64,000 bases of DNA from JAJFUI01 sp963754135. GTDB lineage: Bacteria; Planctomycetota; Planctomycetia; Pirellulales; Thermoguttaceae. The notes below the pieces were generated by a model that was not told the origin of the DNA, did no database searches, and worked only from the letters and a program-made list of their open reading frames with translations. The stretch covers positions 1,054,001-1,118,000 of the forward strand of contig CAVWEY010000002.1 of the NCBI GenBank assembly GCA_963754135.1. The letters run 5' to 3'. Below, in pieces: positions 36,828 through 45,180 of this stretch. Numbering within the stretch: position 1 is the first letter of the stretch; the number at the start of each line of letters is the position of its first letter. The position numbers were made by a program, and so were the translations under genes.

Positions 36828-36865
36828 AACGCCCGGCGAGCGCAGTCGCGGAACGTTTTCCGAAT

Positions 36866-38840
36866 CTACTGCTTTCCCGCCGCCCCGGCCGACTCGTACC
36901 ATGCGATCCTTGTCCGCGCGGCATCCATGACGGCACGGTTGTTCTGCTGCGTGGCCAGGTCGAGGGCGTGACGGGCCGCGGCCAAGGCATCGGGCAGCCG
37001 GCCCGCTCGGACGTACAGGTCGGCAAGGTTGTTGTAAGCCCCCGCGTAGTCGGGCTTGATCTCCAACGCCCGCCGGAGACATGCGAGTGCCTCCTCCAGC
37101 CGGCCCTTTCTGACCAGTGCGGCGCCGAGGTTGTTGCAGGCTTCGCCGTAGCAAGGTTTGTCCCCCTCGATGTCCTGCTGATGGCGATCGGCGGCCTGCT
37201 CATAGGTACTCGATAGCCTGCTGATAGTGCCCGATGGCGTCGTCGAGCCGCTCCATGCGGACCAGGAGGTTGGCCAGGTTGTAGTGGGCGTCGGCATCGT
37301 CGGGCTTGATCTTCAGCGCCTCGTGGTAGCGTGCGATGGCCTCGTCCGTCCGCCCCAAGGCGGCCGCGGCAACGCCGAGACTTCGGATGGCCTTCACGTA
37401 GCCGGGCCTGATTGCCAGCGCCCGCTGGTAGTGCGGGATTGCCTCGGTGAACTTCTTCTCGTCGGCCAGGCACGCGCCCAGGTTGAGTTCGGCCATCCAG
37501 CAATCGGGATTCCGGTCAATGGTCGTCTCGTAGAGGGTCTTGACGTCGGCATACATCGAGCTTTGCCGCCAGGTGAGGGTTCCCAGAACCGTCAACAGCG
37601 TCAGGCACAGCCCGATCCCGGCCGCGGACACCAGCCCGTATTTCTCACCACCGTGTGCCACTGCTTCGCAGAAGCCGTGTTGCCCCGCCGACTTGCGCCC
37701 AGCACTGCTTGTTCCAAGCAGTGGCACACTGTGGGGAGAGAAGCAGGCCAAACGTTGCCAGAGCACCGTGATGCCGGCCGACACCAGCGTAATCACGCCC
37801 AGGCTGGCCAGGTACTGGAAGTGATTGGCGACGAACGAGTAGACGAAGGGATAGACGTTGCAGAAGCCGAGCACCGGGAAGAGCGTGCCCACGAAGTAGA
37901 GCAGCGCAGCCAGCGGGCCGCGCCGCCGTCTCACCGCCCACGCCGCCCAGGCCGCCGCCAGCAGTCCGATTGCCGCGGCGGGATAGAGATATTGCCGCCA
38001 GTCCGAAGGGTCGATGTGCCAACGGGGGTAGATGAAGATCAAGTCGGCGGGCCAGAGGAGCTTGCCCAGGTAGAAGCAGATGGCGCGGCCGGCGATCAGG
38101 CAGCGGTCGAGGACCGGCAAATCGAACTCCGCCCCTTCGGCGCCGATCAGCTTCCGCTCAAAAACCGCGGTGACCACTCCGGCCGCCGCTCCCAGGACGA
38201 GAAACGGCAAGAGCGGCAGCACGTCGCGCCGCCACGGCAACCGTCCGCGCTGCCACCAGAAAATCACCAGCAGCGCCGCCGGCAGGGTCGCCGTGATGGT
38301 CTTGCTCTCCAATCCCAGCACGAACAATCCCAGCGCGCAGCAGTACGGCAGCAGCTTCCGCGATTGGTCGAAGCGGAGGTAGACCAGCATGGCGGCAAGG
38401 TAGAACACGGCGAAGAGGGTATTCTTCTGCTCCGTGATCCAGGCCACGGATTCGACGTGGACCGGGTGCAGGGCGAACACGGCGGCGGCCAGGTACGCGC
38501 CGGGGACCTCCAGCCGGCGGAGCACGAGAGCGGCCATTACGGCGGCGGCCGCGTGCAAAAAGATATTGAGCAGATGATAGCCCAGCGTGGCGTCGCCCCA
38601 CAGCCGGTGCTCGATTCAGAAGGCGGTGTGCAGCGCGGGATAGTATTGCTGCGTGGCCCCCGGTTCGTACCAGATGCGGTACAATCCCTGCCAGGAGCGG
38701 AGTTCCCCACGGGTGACGTGCCCGTCGTCGTCCCAGATCAGCCCCCCACGCCACGCCGGCCGATAGGCCAGCAGCACCGCCGACACCAGGGCGGCGGCCA
38801 ACAGCACGTCGCGGACCGCAAGTCTTCGCTGCTCGGTCAT
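36866..38840 (-). CDS. TMTC-like polytopic membrane protein with C-terminal TPRs, interrupted by TGA and a frameshift
   Basis: Membrane protein resembling the TMTC/DUF1736 O-mannosyltransferase-type family: N-terminal GT-C-like membrane part, then TPR repeats. The N-terminus is MTEQRRLAVRDVLLAAALVS, then AWRGGLIWDDDGHVTRGELR, an acidic first-loop motif. At 38616-38618 a TGA replaces an expected Trp in YYPALHTAF(stop)IEHRLWG; the downstream frame continues perfectly with HPVHVESVAWITEQKNTLFA, the family hallmark. Around 37653-37729 a palindrome adds an insert (PLLGTSSAGRKSAGQHGF). The TPRs (LNLGACLADEKKFTEAIPHY, YNLANLLVRMERLDDAIGHY) shift frame near 37210 and continue as NNLGAALVRKGRLEEALACL and NNLADLYVRAGRLPDALAAA to 36866. 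Confidence 0.82.
37653..37729. repeat. Palindrome (gtgtgccactgctt) inside the TMTC-like gene
   Basis: Perfect 14-base arms at 37653-37666 and 37716-37729. The same sequence family forms the core of the palindrome at 12293-12425, so it is a dispersed repeat. It keeps the host frame open. Confidence 0.85.
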
Positions 38841-38841
38841 A

Positions 38842-38919
38842 GTAGGTCCCGCCTGCCGGGCGGGACTTGGATGGCATGACGCGACGCGGGCAATGTCCCG
38901 CCCGGCAGGCGGGACCTAC
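38842..38919. repeat. Palindrome with perfect 25-base arms
   Basis: gtaggtcccgcctgccgggc (from 38842) and gcccggcaggcgggacctac (to 38919) are the outer parts of perfect 25-base arms. It lies just upstream of the TMTC-like start and covers the last codon and stop of the NarL-type gene. Confidence 0.9.
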
Positions 38920-39617
38920 CCGCTGCCGTCGCCGGCCGAGGAAGACCAGCCGCGTTCGAGCACCCACTGGACGGCGCGACGGCTCAGTTCGGCGCTGCTC
39001 TTGAGGTTGAGCTTCTGCTTGATCTTCTCGCGGTGGGTTTCGACCGTTTTCGGGCTGAGGTGCAGGCGGACGGCGATCTGCTGGACCGTCAGGCCCTGGC
39101 CGATCATCTCGTAGACCTCGATCTCGCGGTTGGAAAGGCTCTGGATGGGGTCTTCCCGCGGCGGACCGCCCCCGGCCACGCGATGCAGGAGCCGGCTGGT
39201 CATGCGCGGGCTGAGATACACTTCTCCGCGGAGGACCTGCCGGACGGCGCGGACGAGCATTTCGGGCGGTTCCTGTTTGGTGATGTAGCCCATCGCCCCG
39301 GCCTGCAACACCCGCTCGGCGAAGAGCGTCTCGTCCTGCATCGACGAGACGAGGGTCTTGATCTGCGGATTGCGGGCCTTGAGCTTTTCGAGCAGTTCCA
39401 GCCCGTGGCCGCTCTTCAAGGCCAGATCGACCAGCACCAAGTCGGGCTGGGTCCGCTCCACTTCCTGTATGGCCTCCGCCACGTCGGCGGCCTCGCCGCA
39501 AATCTCCAGGTCCGCTTCGTGGGCAATCACGTCGGCGACGCCGCGGCGGACCAAGGGATGGTCGTCGACCAGGAGGACGCGGGACTTGCCGGACCGGTTC
39601 CTCATCAGGTTTTCCAT
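38916..39617 (-). CDS. NarL/FixJ-type response regulator
   Basis: Two-component transcription regulator. The receiver domain reads SRVLLVDDHPLVRRGVADVI with the phospho-acceptor Asp in DLVLVDLALKSGHGLELL and the conserved Lys in GYITKQEPPEMLVRAVRQVL. The LuxR helix-turn-helix is SLSNREIEVYEMIGQGLTVQ, then LHLSPKTVETHREKIKQKLN. The start MENLMRNR at 39617 is 9 bases after aggaga; the ATG at 39626 would sit directly against that site. The hybrid kinase immediately upstream on the same strand, of the NarX type, is the obvious partner. Normal length for the family. Confidence 0.94.
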   Translation of the reverse strand: MENLMRNRSGKSRVLLVDDHPLVRRGVADVIAHEADLEICGEAADVAEAIQEVERTQPDLVLVDLALKSGHGLELLEKLKARNPQIKTLVSSMQDETLFAERVLQAGAMGYITKQEPPEMLVRAVRQVLRGEVYLSPRMTSRLLHRVAGGGPPREDPIQSLSNREIEVYEMIGQGLTVQQIAVRLHLSPKTVETHREKIKQKLNLKSSAELSRRAVQWVLERGWSSSAGDGSG

Positions 39618-39641
39618 GGAAATCATTCTCCTGCTGCCTCT

Positions 39642-39669
39642 GTAGGACGAGTTGGAAAACTCGTCCTAC
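39642..39669. repeat. Short perfect hairpin between the kinase and regulator genes
   Basis: The arms gtaggacgagtt and aactcgtcctac enclose a 4-base loop. Same family as 45121-45180. It lies between the kinase and regulator genes and could attenuate or process their transcript. Confidence 0.75.
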
Positions 39670-39691
39670 GCTTGGACTTTCTCACGGGTAA

Positions 39692-40873
39692 TCAGCCGCC
39701 GGCGATGGCGGCACGGCCTTTCTGAGTCTCGTCAAGTATACGTTGGGTCCGGCGGCGGGGCGCCACGATCGTTACGCGGGTGCCGCGGCCGGGGGCGGCG
39801 TCCACTTCCATCCACCCGCCCAATAGTTCCAGCCGCTCGCGGATGCTGAACAGGCCGAAGCCGTCGGCGGCCGTCTCTTCGGCCTTTGGCTTGGCCGGGT
39901 CGAAGCCGGCGCCCTCGTCGGCGACGACCAGTTGGAGGTGGCCGTCGGACGGCGTCAGGGTTGTCACGCGGGCCCGGCCCGTCCCGGCGTGTTTAGCGAC
40001 GTTGAAGAGGAGTTCCCGCGTGGCCTCGAACAGCAGAATCTGGAGGTCTTCGCTCGCGGGCTCCGCATCCGCGGCCGCCTCGACCTCGACCGTCAGGCCC
40101 AACGTCTCCTGCACGTGCCGGCCCAGCCATTCCAAGGCGGCCGCCAGACCCGTCTCATAGAGCACCGGCGGGCTGAGTTGCACGGTCAAGGAGCGGGAGC
40201 GGGCGATTGACTGGCTCAACAGCTCGTCGATCCGCCCGATCAGCTCCTGCGCGGATTCCTCCGGGGCGTGGCTTTGCAGCGCCCCCAGGTTGAGCCGGGC
40301 GGCATAGAGCAGTTGCTGGAGGTCGTCGTGAAGAATCTGCGCCAGGCGGCGCCGCTCGCGCTGCTCGGTGCGGGTAAGTTGGGAGGCCAGGGCTTGCAGT
40401 TGGGCGGCGCGGCGGGTGGCCACGGCCGTCCGCTCCGCCACCCGCTGCTCCAACGTCTCGTTCAGTGCCTTCAGTTCCTGTTCCGCTTGCTTCCGCTCGA
40501 CGGCGTAGCGCAGGGCGCGGGTCAAGAGCCAGCCGTCGGTGTGCCCCTTGATGAGGAAGTCCTGGGCGCCCATGCGGACGGCTTCCAGCGCCATGGCCTC
40601 GTCCTCGAGCCCCGTCATCACCACGATCGGCACACCCGGCGCCGCCGCGCTGGCTTGCTCCACCGTGGCGATGCCGCTGCTGTCGGGGAGCGAAAGGTCC
40701 AGCAGCACGGCGTCGAACGGCTCGCGGCCAAGATGGCGCACCGCTTCGGCCATCAGTTCGGCGTGCGTGATCCGGAAGGCCCCCCCGCCCGCCTCGATCA
40801 ACGCCTGCTTCAGCAGCAGGGCGTCGGGCGGATTGTCCTCGACCAGCAGCAGGCGGATGGGGGATGGATTCAT
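39692..40873 (-). CDS. Hybrid receiver-histidine kinase (HisKA_3/NarX type)
   Basis: A 393-residue soluble protein. An N-terminal receiver domain (IRLLLVEDNPPDALLLKQAL, phospho-Asp in DAVLLDLSLPDSSGIATV, FLIKGHTDGWLLTRALRYAV) is linked by a coiled coil to a HisKA_3 dimerisation domain, where RRRLAQILHDDLQQLLYAAR carries the phospho-His. An HATPase_c domain follows (ELLFNVAKHAGTGRARV, DEGAGFD, GFGLFSIRERLELLGGWMEV). It has no membrane segment, so it probably receives phosphate or signals from the upstream kinase/regulator and passes it to the NarL-type regulator. The ATG directly follows the stop of the Rcp1-like gene (TAAATG), implying translational coupling. Confidence 0.93.
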   Translation of the reverse strand: MNPSPIRLLLVEDNPPDALLLKQALIEAGGGAFRITHAELMAEAVRHLGREPFDAVLLDLSLPDSSGIATVEQASAAAPGVPIVVMTGLEDEAMALEAVRMGAQDFLIKGHTDGWLLTRALRYAVERKQAEQELKALNETLEQRVAERTAVATRRAAQLQALASQLTRTEQRERRRLAQILHDDLQQLLYAARLNLGALQSHAPEESAQELIGRIDELLSQSIARSRSLTVQLSPPVLYETGLAAALEWLGRHVQETLGLTVEVEAAADAEPASEDLQILLFEATRELLFNVAKHAGTGRARVTTLTPSDGHLQLVVADEGAGFDPAKPKAEETAADGFGLFSIRERLELLGGWMEVDAAPGRGTRVTIVAPRRRTQRILDETQKGRAAIAGG

Positions 40874-41311
40874 TTACGCGCCGTCCGGCAGCTTGACCAC
40901 GGTGAGCCAGAAGTCCTCAACAGATTTTACCACTTCCATGAAGCGGTTGAAGTCCACCGGCTTGGTGATATAGCAGTTGGCGTGGAGGTCGTAGGCCCGC
41001 AGCACGTCCTCCTCGCTGCGGGAGGTGGTCAGGATCACCACGGGGATGCGGCGGAGCGACTGGTCGGCCTTGATCTCCCGCAACACCTCCCGCCCGTCCT
41101 TCCGGGGCAGATTGAGGTCCAGCAGGATCAGGTCGGGGCGGGGGGCGTCGGTGTGGCCGTTCCGTTGGTGGAGAAAATCCATGGCCTCCACGCCGTCCTC
41201 CACCACCCACAGCCGGTTCTTCACCTTGGCCTCGCGGAGGGCCTCGATCGTCAGCCGCACGTCCGGCTCGCTGTCCTCGACCAACAGTAGTTCGATTGGT
41301 TTGACGTTCAT
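40874..41311 (-). CDS. Single-domain response regulator, Rcp1-like
   Basis: A 145-residue stand-alone receiver. It has PIELLLVEDSEPDVRLTIEA, the phospho-Asp in PDLILLDLNLPRKDGREVLR, the conserved Thr in IPVVILTTSRSEEDVLRAYD and the Lys in NCYITKPVDFNRFMEVV. The E/D pattern and the LNLPRKDG motif resemble phytochrome-partner regulators such as Rcp1. No output domain is present, so it likely works as a phosphotransfer shuttle. It lies 15 bases after the large kinase gene and abuts the hybrid kinase. A Shine-Dalgarno aggggat precedes the ATG. Confidence 0.93.
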   Translation of the reverse strand: MNVKPIELLLVEDSEPDVRLTIEALREAKVKNRLWVVEDGVEAMDFLHQRNGHTDAPRPDLILLDLNLPRKDGREVLREIKADQSLRRIPVVILTTSRSEEDVLRAYDLHANCYITKPVDFNRFMEVVKSVEDFWLTVVKLPDGA

Positions 41312-41326
41312 CGGAAATCCCCTAGA

Positions 41327-43996
41327 CTACGGAAGAGTGAAAAAGAAAGTGGTTCCTTGACCGGGCCGGGAATCGAGCCAGATGGTCCCGCCGTGGCGTT
41401 CGACGATCCGTTTGCAGATGGCCAGGCCGATGCCGGTGCCGGGGTATTTTTGCCGCGTGTGCAGCCGCTGGAAGATCACGAAAATCCGCTCCCAGTACTG
41501 CCGCTCGATGCCGATGCCGTTGTCGCGGACGGCCAGCGTCCAGTGGTCGCCGTCGCGGCTGGCGGAAACGTCGATTTCCGGCGGGCGGCCGCTGCGGAAC
41601 TTGATCGCGTTGGCGATCAGGTTCTGAAACAACCGGATCAACTGGATTTCGTCGCCGCGGACAGTCGGCAGGGGGCCGCATTTCAGCACGGCGCCGCTCT
41701 CTTCGATGACCCCCTTCAGGTCCGCCAGGACGCGCTCCAGGACATTCTGCAAATTGGTCGGCTGGAGGGGCTTGCCGCGGGTGCTCACCCGCGAGTAGTC
41801 CAGCAGGTCGGTGATCAGTTGCCGCATCCGCGTGGCGCCGTCGACGATGTAGTAGATGAACTGGTCGGCGTCGGCGTCGAGCCGGCCCTTGTACTTGTGC
41901 TCGATCAACTGGACGTAGCCGCTGATCACCCGCAGCGGCTCCTGGAGGTCGTGCGAGGCGACGTAGGCGAACTGTTCGAGTTCTTCGTTGGAGCGGGCCA
42001 ATTGCTCGGCCGTCTGCTTGAGCGATTCCTCGGCTTGCTTGCGGTCGGTGATCTCCACGCCATAGATGCGGACCTGCCCGGTGTCCTGCGAGTAGTGGAT
42101 CGTTTGCAGGAAGCACTGCTCGCCCACCATCACCTCCCGGCGACAGACCTGCGCATTGCTTTCCCGCAGCGCGAGAACGACCTGCTCCCAATCTGCCAGC
42201 CAAGGGTGGGCGAGTTGTCTCTGCGGGAGGTCCGGGAACAATTGCTCGGCGGAAGGGTTGAGATAGCCGACCCGCCCTTCCAAGTCCATCTCGGTGATAG
42301 GATTCGGGTTAAGCCTGGGGAAAGTGGCCAGCCGCTCCGCCTCCTCGGCGGCCCGCTTCCGCTCGGCGGCCTCTTTCTCCAATTGCACGTTGGTCGCTCT
42401 CAGTTCCTCGGTGCGTTGTTGGACGAGTTCTTCGAGATGGGCCCGGTACTGCTGAAGCTCCTTCTCCGCCCGCAGCCGCTCGGTGACGTCGCGGGCGGCG
42501 GCGAAGACGCCCTGCACCTCGCCCGCCTCGTTCCGGTAGACCACGGCGTTGTAGAGCACGTCGGTCGTCCGGCCGTCGGCGTGGCGGATTGTCAGCGGGT
42601 AGTCGTGGACCAGCCCATCGGAGAGCACCTTCCGATAGCCCTCCCGCGCCCGCTCCGGCTCGGTGAAATAATCGGAGAAATCGCTGCCGACCAACCGTTC
42701 CCGCGGCACGCCCGTGGCGGCGATGGTCGCCTCGTTCACGTCGGTGACTTTGCCTTCCGGGCTGATGGTGACGAGGGGATCGAGGCTCGCTTCGATCAGG
42801 CCGCGGGCGTACAACGAGGCGGTGCGGAGTTCCTGCCCGATCCGCAGCCGCTCGGCGACCTCGCTTTCCAGCCGGCGGATGGTGGCGGCCAGTTGGGCGG
42901 TCCGCTCGCGGACCCGTTGCTCGAGGGCCGCATTGGCCGCTTCCAGTTCCTGCCGTGCATCGTGGACCGCCGTCCCCATGCGGTTGAAGGCCGTGGCCAA
43001 CTCGGCCAGTTCTCGCACGCCCGTAATCTCCGTCCTGTGCTCCAGATCGCCGTGGGCGATGGCGTCGGCGTGGCTCTGCAATCGCCGCAGTTGGCGGATC
43101 AGGCCGCCGCTGGTCTTCACGGCCAGCAGCCCCGAGCCGACCGCCACCAGCAGGTTCATTCCACCGGCGATCCACAGCCCGGCGTAGACGTCCGCCATGA
43201 CCTCTCTGACCGGCCGGCGTGCCCCCGCCACCCAACCAATTCCTTTGATGGGGACGCGGGCGACGAGGTAGTCTTCGTTGTCGGCCGGCAGCCGGAGCAC
43301 ATCCGACCGCTCCGCGCGGCTGTCGAGCACGGCCTTCAGCAGCGGGTCCTGGCCGCGGCAGTCTTCATGGCCCGATTGCCGCTTATCGCTGTCGTAGACC
43401 CGTACCCCCTGACGGTCGAAGATGCTGACGGTGCCCGGCCCGCCATGGCGCAACTCGCTGATGTGCGTGGCGAACTCGCTCGGCTCGACCACCGCACTCA
43501 CGATGCCAAAGAGCTTCCCTTTCTCGTCGTTGACGCGGCGGGCGATGACAAAGATTGGGAGTCCGTTGGTCCTCTCCGTCAAGAGGTCGCTGATCGCCCA
43601 GGGTTGCCCGCTTCGCAACTTCTGAAAGTAGGCCCGGTCGGCCAGATTCAACCCGACCGCCCGCGGGCTGCTCGAAGCGATGACTTTCCCCTCCGGGTCG
43701 AGCCAATTCCAGGTGCGGACGGAAAGAAATTCCCGCACGTTGGTGGTCAGATACGCGGTGGCCTGGGCGTTGGTATACGGCTGCAGCCCCGCCAGGGCCT
43801 CGCCGATCGCCAACTCCGGACGGCGGATGTGCTGCACGTAGTCCTCGAAGGCGGCCGCAATGCCTCGCGCCGCCTCCAGATTCGCCTCCTCCTGGCCGGA
43901 CCTGCGGGTGTGGTACCAGGTCGCTAAGATCCCCGCCTCGACCACCAACAGCGGAACGAGCACCACCAGCACCAGCCGCATCAGCGCATGGCGCAT
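41327..43996 (-). CDS. Multi-sensor membrane histidine kinase (dCache-HAMP-PAS-PAS-HisKA)
   Basis: First gene of the signalling cluster. From MRHALMRLVLVVLVPLLVVE it has a membrane helix, a roughly 230-residue extracytoplasmic Cache-type sensor (TYLTTNVREFLSVRTWNWL-like, NGLPIFVIARRVNDEKGKLF), a second helix (AGGMNLLVAVGSGLLAVKT), HAMP (GDLEHRTEITGVRELAELAT), two PAS domains (SLDPLVTISPEGKVTDVNEA; NPITEMDLEGRVGYLNPSAE), a phytochrome-type HisKA (EQFAYVASHDLQEPLRVISG) and HATPase_c (LIANAIKFRSG, VRDNGIGIE, GTGIGLAICKRIVERHGG). The frame is open 58 codons further upstream to 44170 but that part has no domain character. No good Shine-Dalgarno was found, so the start is uncertain. Confidence 0.92.
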   Translation of the reverse strand: MRHALMRLVLVVLVPLLVVEAGILATWYHTRRSGQEEANLEAARGIAAAFEDYVQHIRRPELAIGEALAGLQPYTNAQATAYLTTNVREFLSVRTWNWLDPEGKVIASSSPRAVGLNLADRAYFQKLRSGQPWAISDLLTERTNGLPIFVIARRVNDEKGKLFGIVSAVVEPSEFATHISELRHGGPGTVSIFDRQGVRVYDSDKRQSGHEDCRGQDPLLKAVLDSRAERSDVLRLPADNEDYLVARVPIKGIGWVAGARRPVREVMADVYAGLWIAGGMNLLVAVGSGLLAVKTSGGLIRQLRRLQSHADAIAHGDLEHRTEITGVRELAELATAFNRMGTAVHDARQELEAANAALEQRVRERTAQLAATIRRLESEVAERLRIGQELRTASLYARGLIEASLDPLVTISPEGKVTDVNEATIAATGVPRERLVGSDFSDYFTEPERAREGYRKVLSDGLVHDYPLTIRHADGRTTDVLYNAVVYRNEAGEVQGVFAAARDVTERLRAEKELQQYRAHLEELVQQRTEELRATNVQLEKEAAERKRAAEEAERLATFPRLNPNPITEMDLEGRVGYLNPSAEQLFPDLPQRQLAHPWLADWEQVVLALRESNAQVCRREVMVGEQCFLQTIHYSQDTGQVRIYGVEITDRKQAEESLKQTAEQLARSNEELEQFAYVASHDLQEPLRVISGYVQLIEHKYKGRLDADADQFIYYIVDGATRMRQLITDLLDYSRVSTRGKPLQPTNLQNVLERVLADLKGVIEESGAVLKCGPLPTVRGDEIQLIRLFQNLIANAIKFRSGRPPEIDVSASRDGDHWTLAVRDNGIGIERQYWERIFVIFQRLHTRQKYPGTGIGLAICKRIVERHGGTIWLDSRPGQGTTFFFTLP

Positions 43997-44428
43997 ACTG
44001 GCCGGCGGTCTTGGACGGTTCACGGCTCGGCGCACTAGATGCTTCCCTCGACGAACGCTGCCGGTCACTTCCGACACTCCTACAAGTCTACTCAGCGGCG
44101 GGGCGTTTGTCAGCAGGGTTTTTCGCAATTTACGCAATCCCACGGCTTCCGAAAAGAGCGTGCGGGGCATGAGACGCGCCGTTTCTTGCCTTGCGCGGCG
44201 CGTTTCACGCCCGCCACACGCTGCCGGCAGAGCGGCGTGCGCCGATGGCCCATGCGGGGTAGGAAAACTCCCGACCCACCGCCCAAGAAACTCCCGATGC
44301 GGAGACCATCAAACTTCGGATTTGCACGTCCGCCGTGGAGCGTAGAATCAGGGCACTTGCTTGTCGCATCGGCGGAATTGGATACGAAGCCAAGCAGTTT
44401 CTCGAGAATCCGACAGGAGGAGATGCAG

Positions 44429-44811
44429 ATGTCGCCCCATCGACAACCAACGGCCGTGCTGGACCGGCCCAACCCGTTTGCCGCGTTGTTTCAGGAGATC
44501 ACGGAGATTGCCCAGGCGGCGCTGCGGCGGTCGGCGTACTTCGAGTTGCGGGAGGTGAGCTGCGAGTTCCGCGGCGGCGTGCTGACGCTGCGGGGCGCCT
44601 GCCGACCTATCACTTGAAGCAGCTTGCCCAGACGGCCGTCGCCGAAGTGCCGGGCGTGGTCGAGGTGGACAACCGCGTGGAAGTCACCGTGCCCCGCCCC
44701 TCCCCCAGTTCCGTTTGGAGCGACCAACGTGTTGGGGCAGCAGTTGAACATGTTGGGGTGGCAGTTGAACTGCCACCCCAGCGCGTGCTGGTCTCCGCTG
44801 GGAGCAGCTAG
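44429..44811 (+). CDS. BON-domain protein, frameshifted
   Basis: Small protein with a single BON domain, thought to bind phospholipid or act as a periplasmic/osmotic module. MSPHRQPTAVLDRPNPFAAL is followed by YFELREVSCEFRGGVLTLRG. One missing G near 44596 shifts the frame; the downstream frame reads RLPTYHLKQLAQTAVAEVPG and VVEVDNRVEV, completing the BON fold. The ATG at 44429 has aggagg at 44415-44420 with good spacing; the ATG at 44423 is too close. No signal peptide. The C-terminal 35 codons run into a palindrome and may be adventitious. It lies 84 bases upstream of csrA. Confidence 0.78.
44752..44780. repeat. Palindrome ttggggtggcagttgaac
   Basis: Hairpin ttggggtggcagtt / aactgccacccca. 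The same family is present at 49478-49508 and 50453-50484, with a degenerate half at 44826-44846. Confidence 0.85.
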
Positions 44812-44894
44812 TTTGTGGACGTTGGGTCGGCAGTTCAACCGCCCCAACGCATGTTTGCCAACGAGGGCCCGCTTTTTGTCAAGGAGGATTTCCC

Positions 44895-45104
44895 ATGCTC
44901 GTGCTTTCCCGCAGAACCGATGAGTGCGTGTGGATCGGCCGCTCGATCCAAGTCAAGGTTTTGGAGATTCAAGGCGGCCGGGTGAAGCTCGGTTTCTCGG
45001 CCCCGCCCAACGTGCCCGTCCAGAGGGACGAGATCCGAGACGTCGCCGCCCAGCTCCGAGGCGTGGCGTCTCTCGCCGCCGTCGGCCAGCCGTGCGGCGC
45101 ATGA
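44895..45104 (+). CDS. csrA: Carbon storage regulator CsrA
   Basis: Small RNA-binding post-transcriptional regulator. MLVLSRRTDECVWIG matches the CsrA N-terminus, and VKVLEIQGGRVKLGFSAPPN with VPVQRDEI matches the second RNA-binding strand region. The 69 residues are slightly longer than usual because of an Ala/Gly-rich tail. A very strong aaggagg lies 8 bases before the ATG. It has no obvious operon partners; the BON gene upstream is on the same strand. Confidence 0.95.
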   Translation: MLVLSRRTDECVWIGRSIQVKVLEIQGGRVKLGFSAPPNVPVQRDEIRDVAAQLRGVASLAAVGQPCGA

Positions 45105-45120
45105 AGAGCGGCGGCGCCGC

Positions 45121-45180
45121 GTAGGACGGATTTTCTAATCCCTCCCTGGACACTGGACGGATTGGGAAATCCGTCCTACG
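45121..45180. repeat. Palindrome (gtaggacggatttt) at the recQ 3' end
   Basis: gtaggacggatttt on the left and aaatccgtcctac on the right. Same family as the hairpin at 39642. The recQ stop lies inside it. Confidence 0.75.

Noticed and set aside
38616..38618. Selenocysteine codon
   Set aside because: The residue expected at this position is Trp (HTAFWIEHRLWG-like context), and no SECIS-like hairpin directly downstream was recognised.
41357..43927. A long plus-strand frame opposite the multi-sensor kinase
   Set aside because: The minus strand encodes a complete kinase with all catalytic motifs. The opposite frame arises from high GC and codon bias and resembles no protein.
44170..44428. Additional N-terminal part of the multi-sensor kinase or a separate small gene
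   Set aside because: The open frames here lack a ribosome site and protein-like composition. The region is better seen as the divergent promoter region between the kinase and BON genes.
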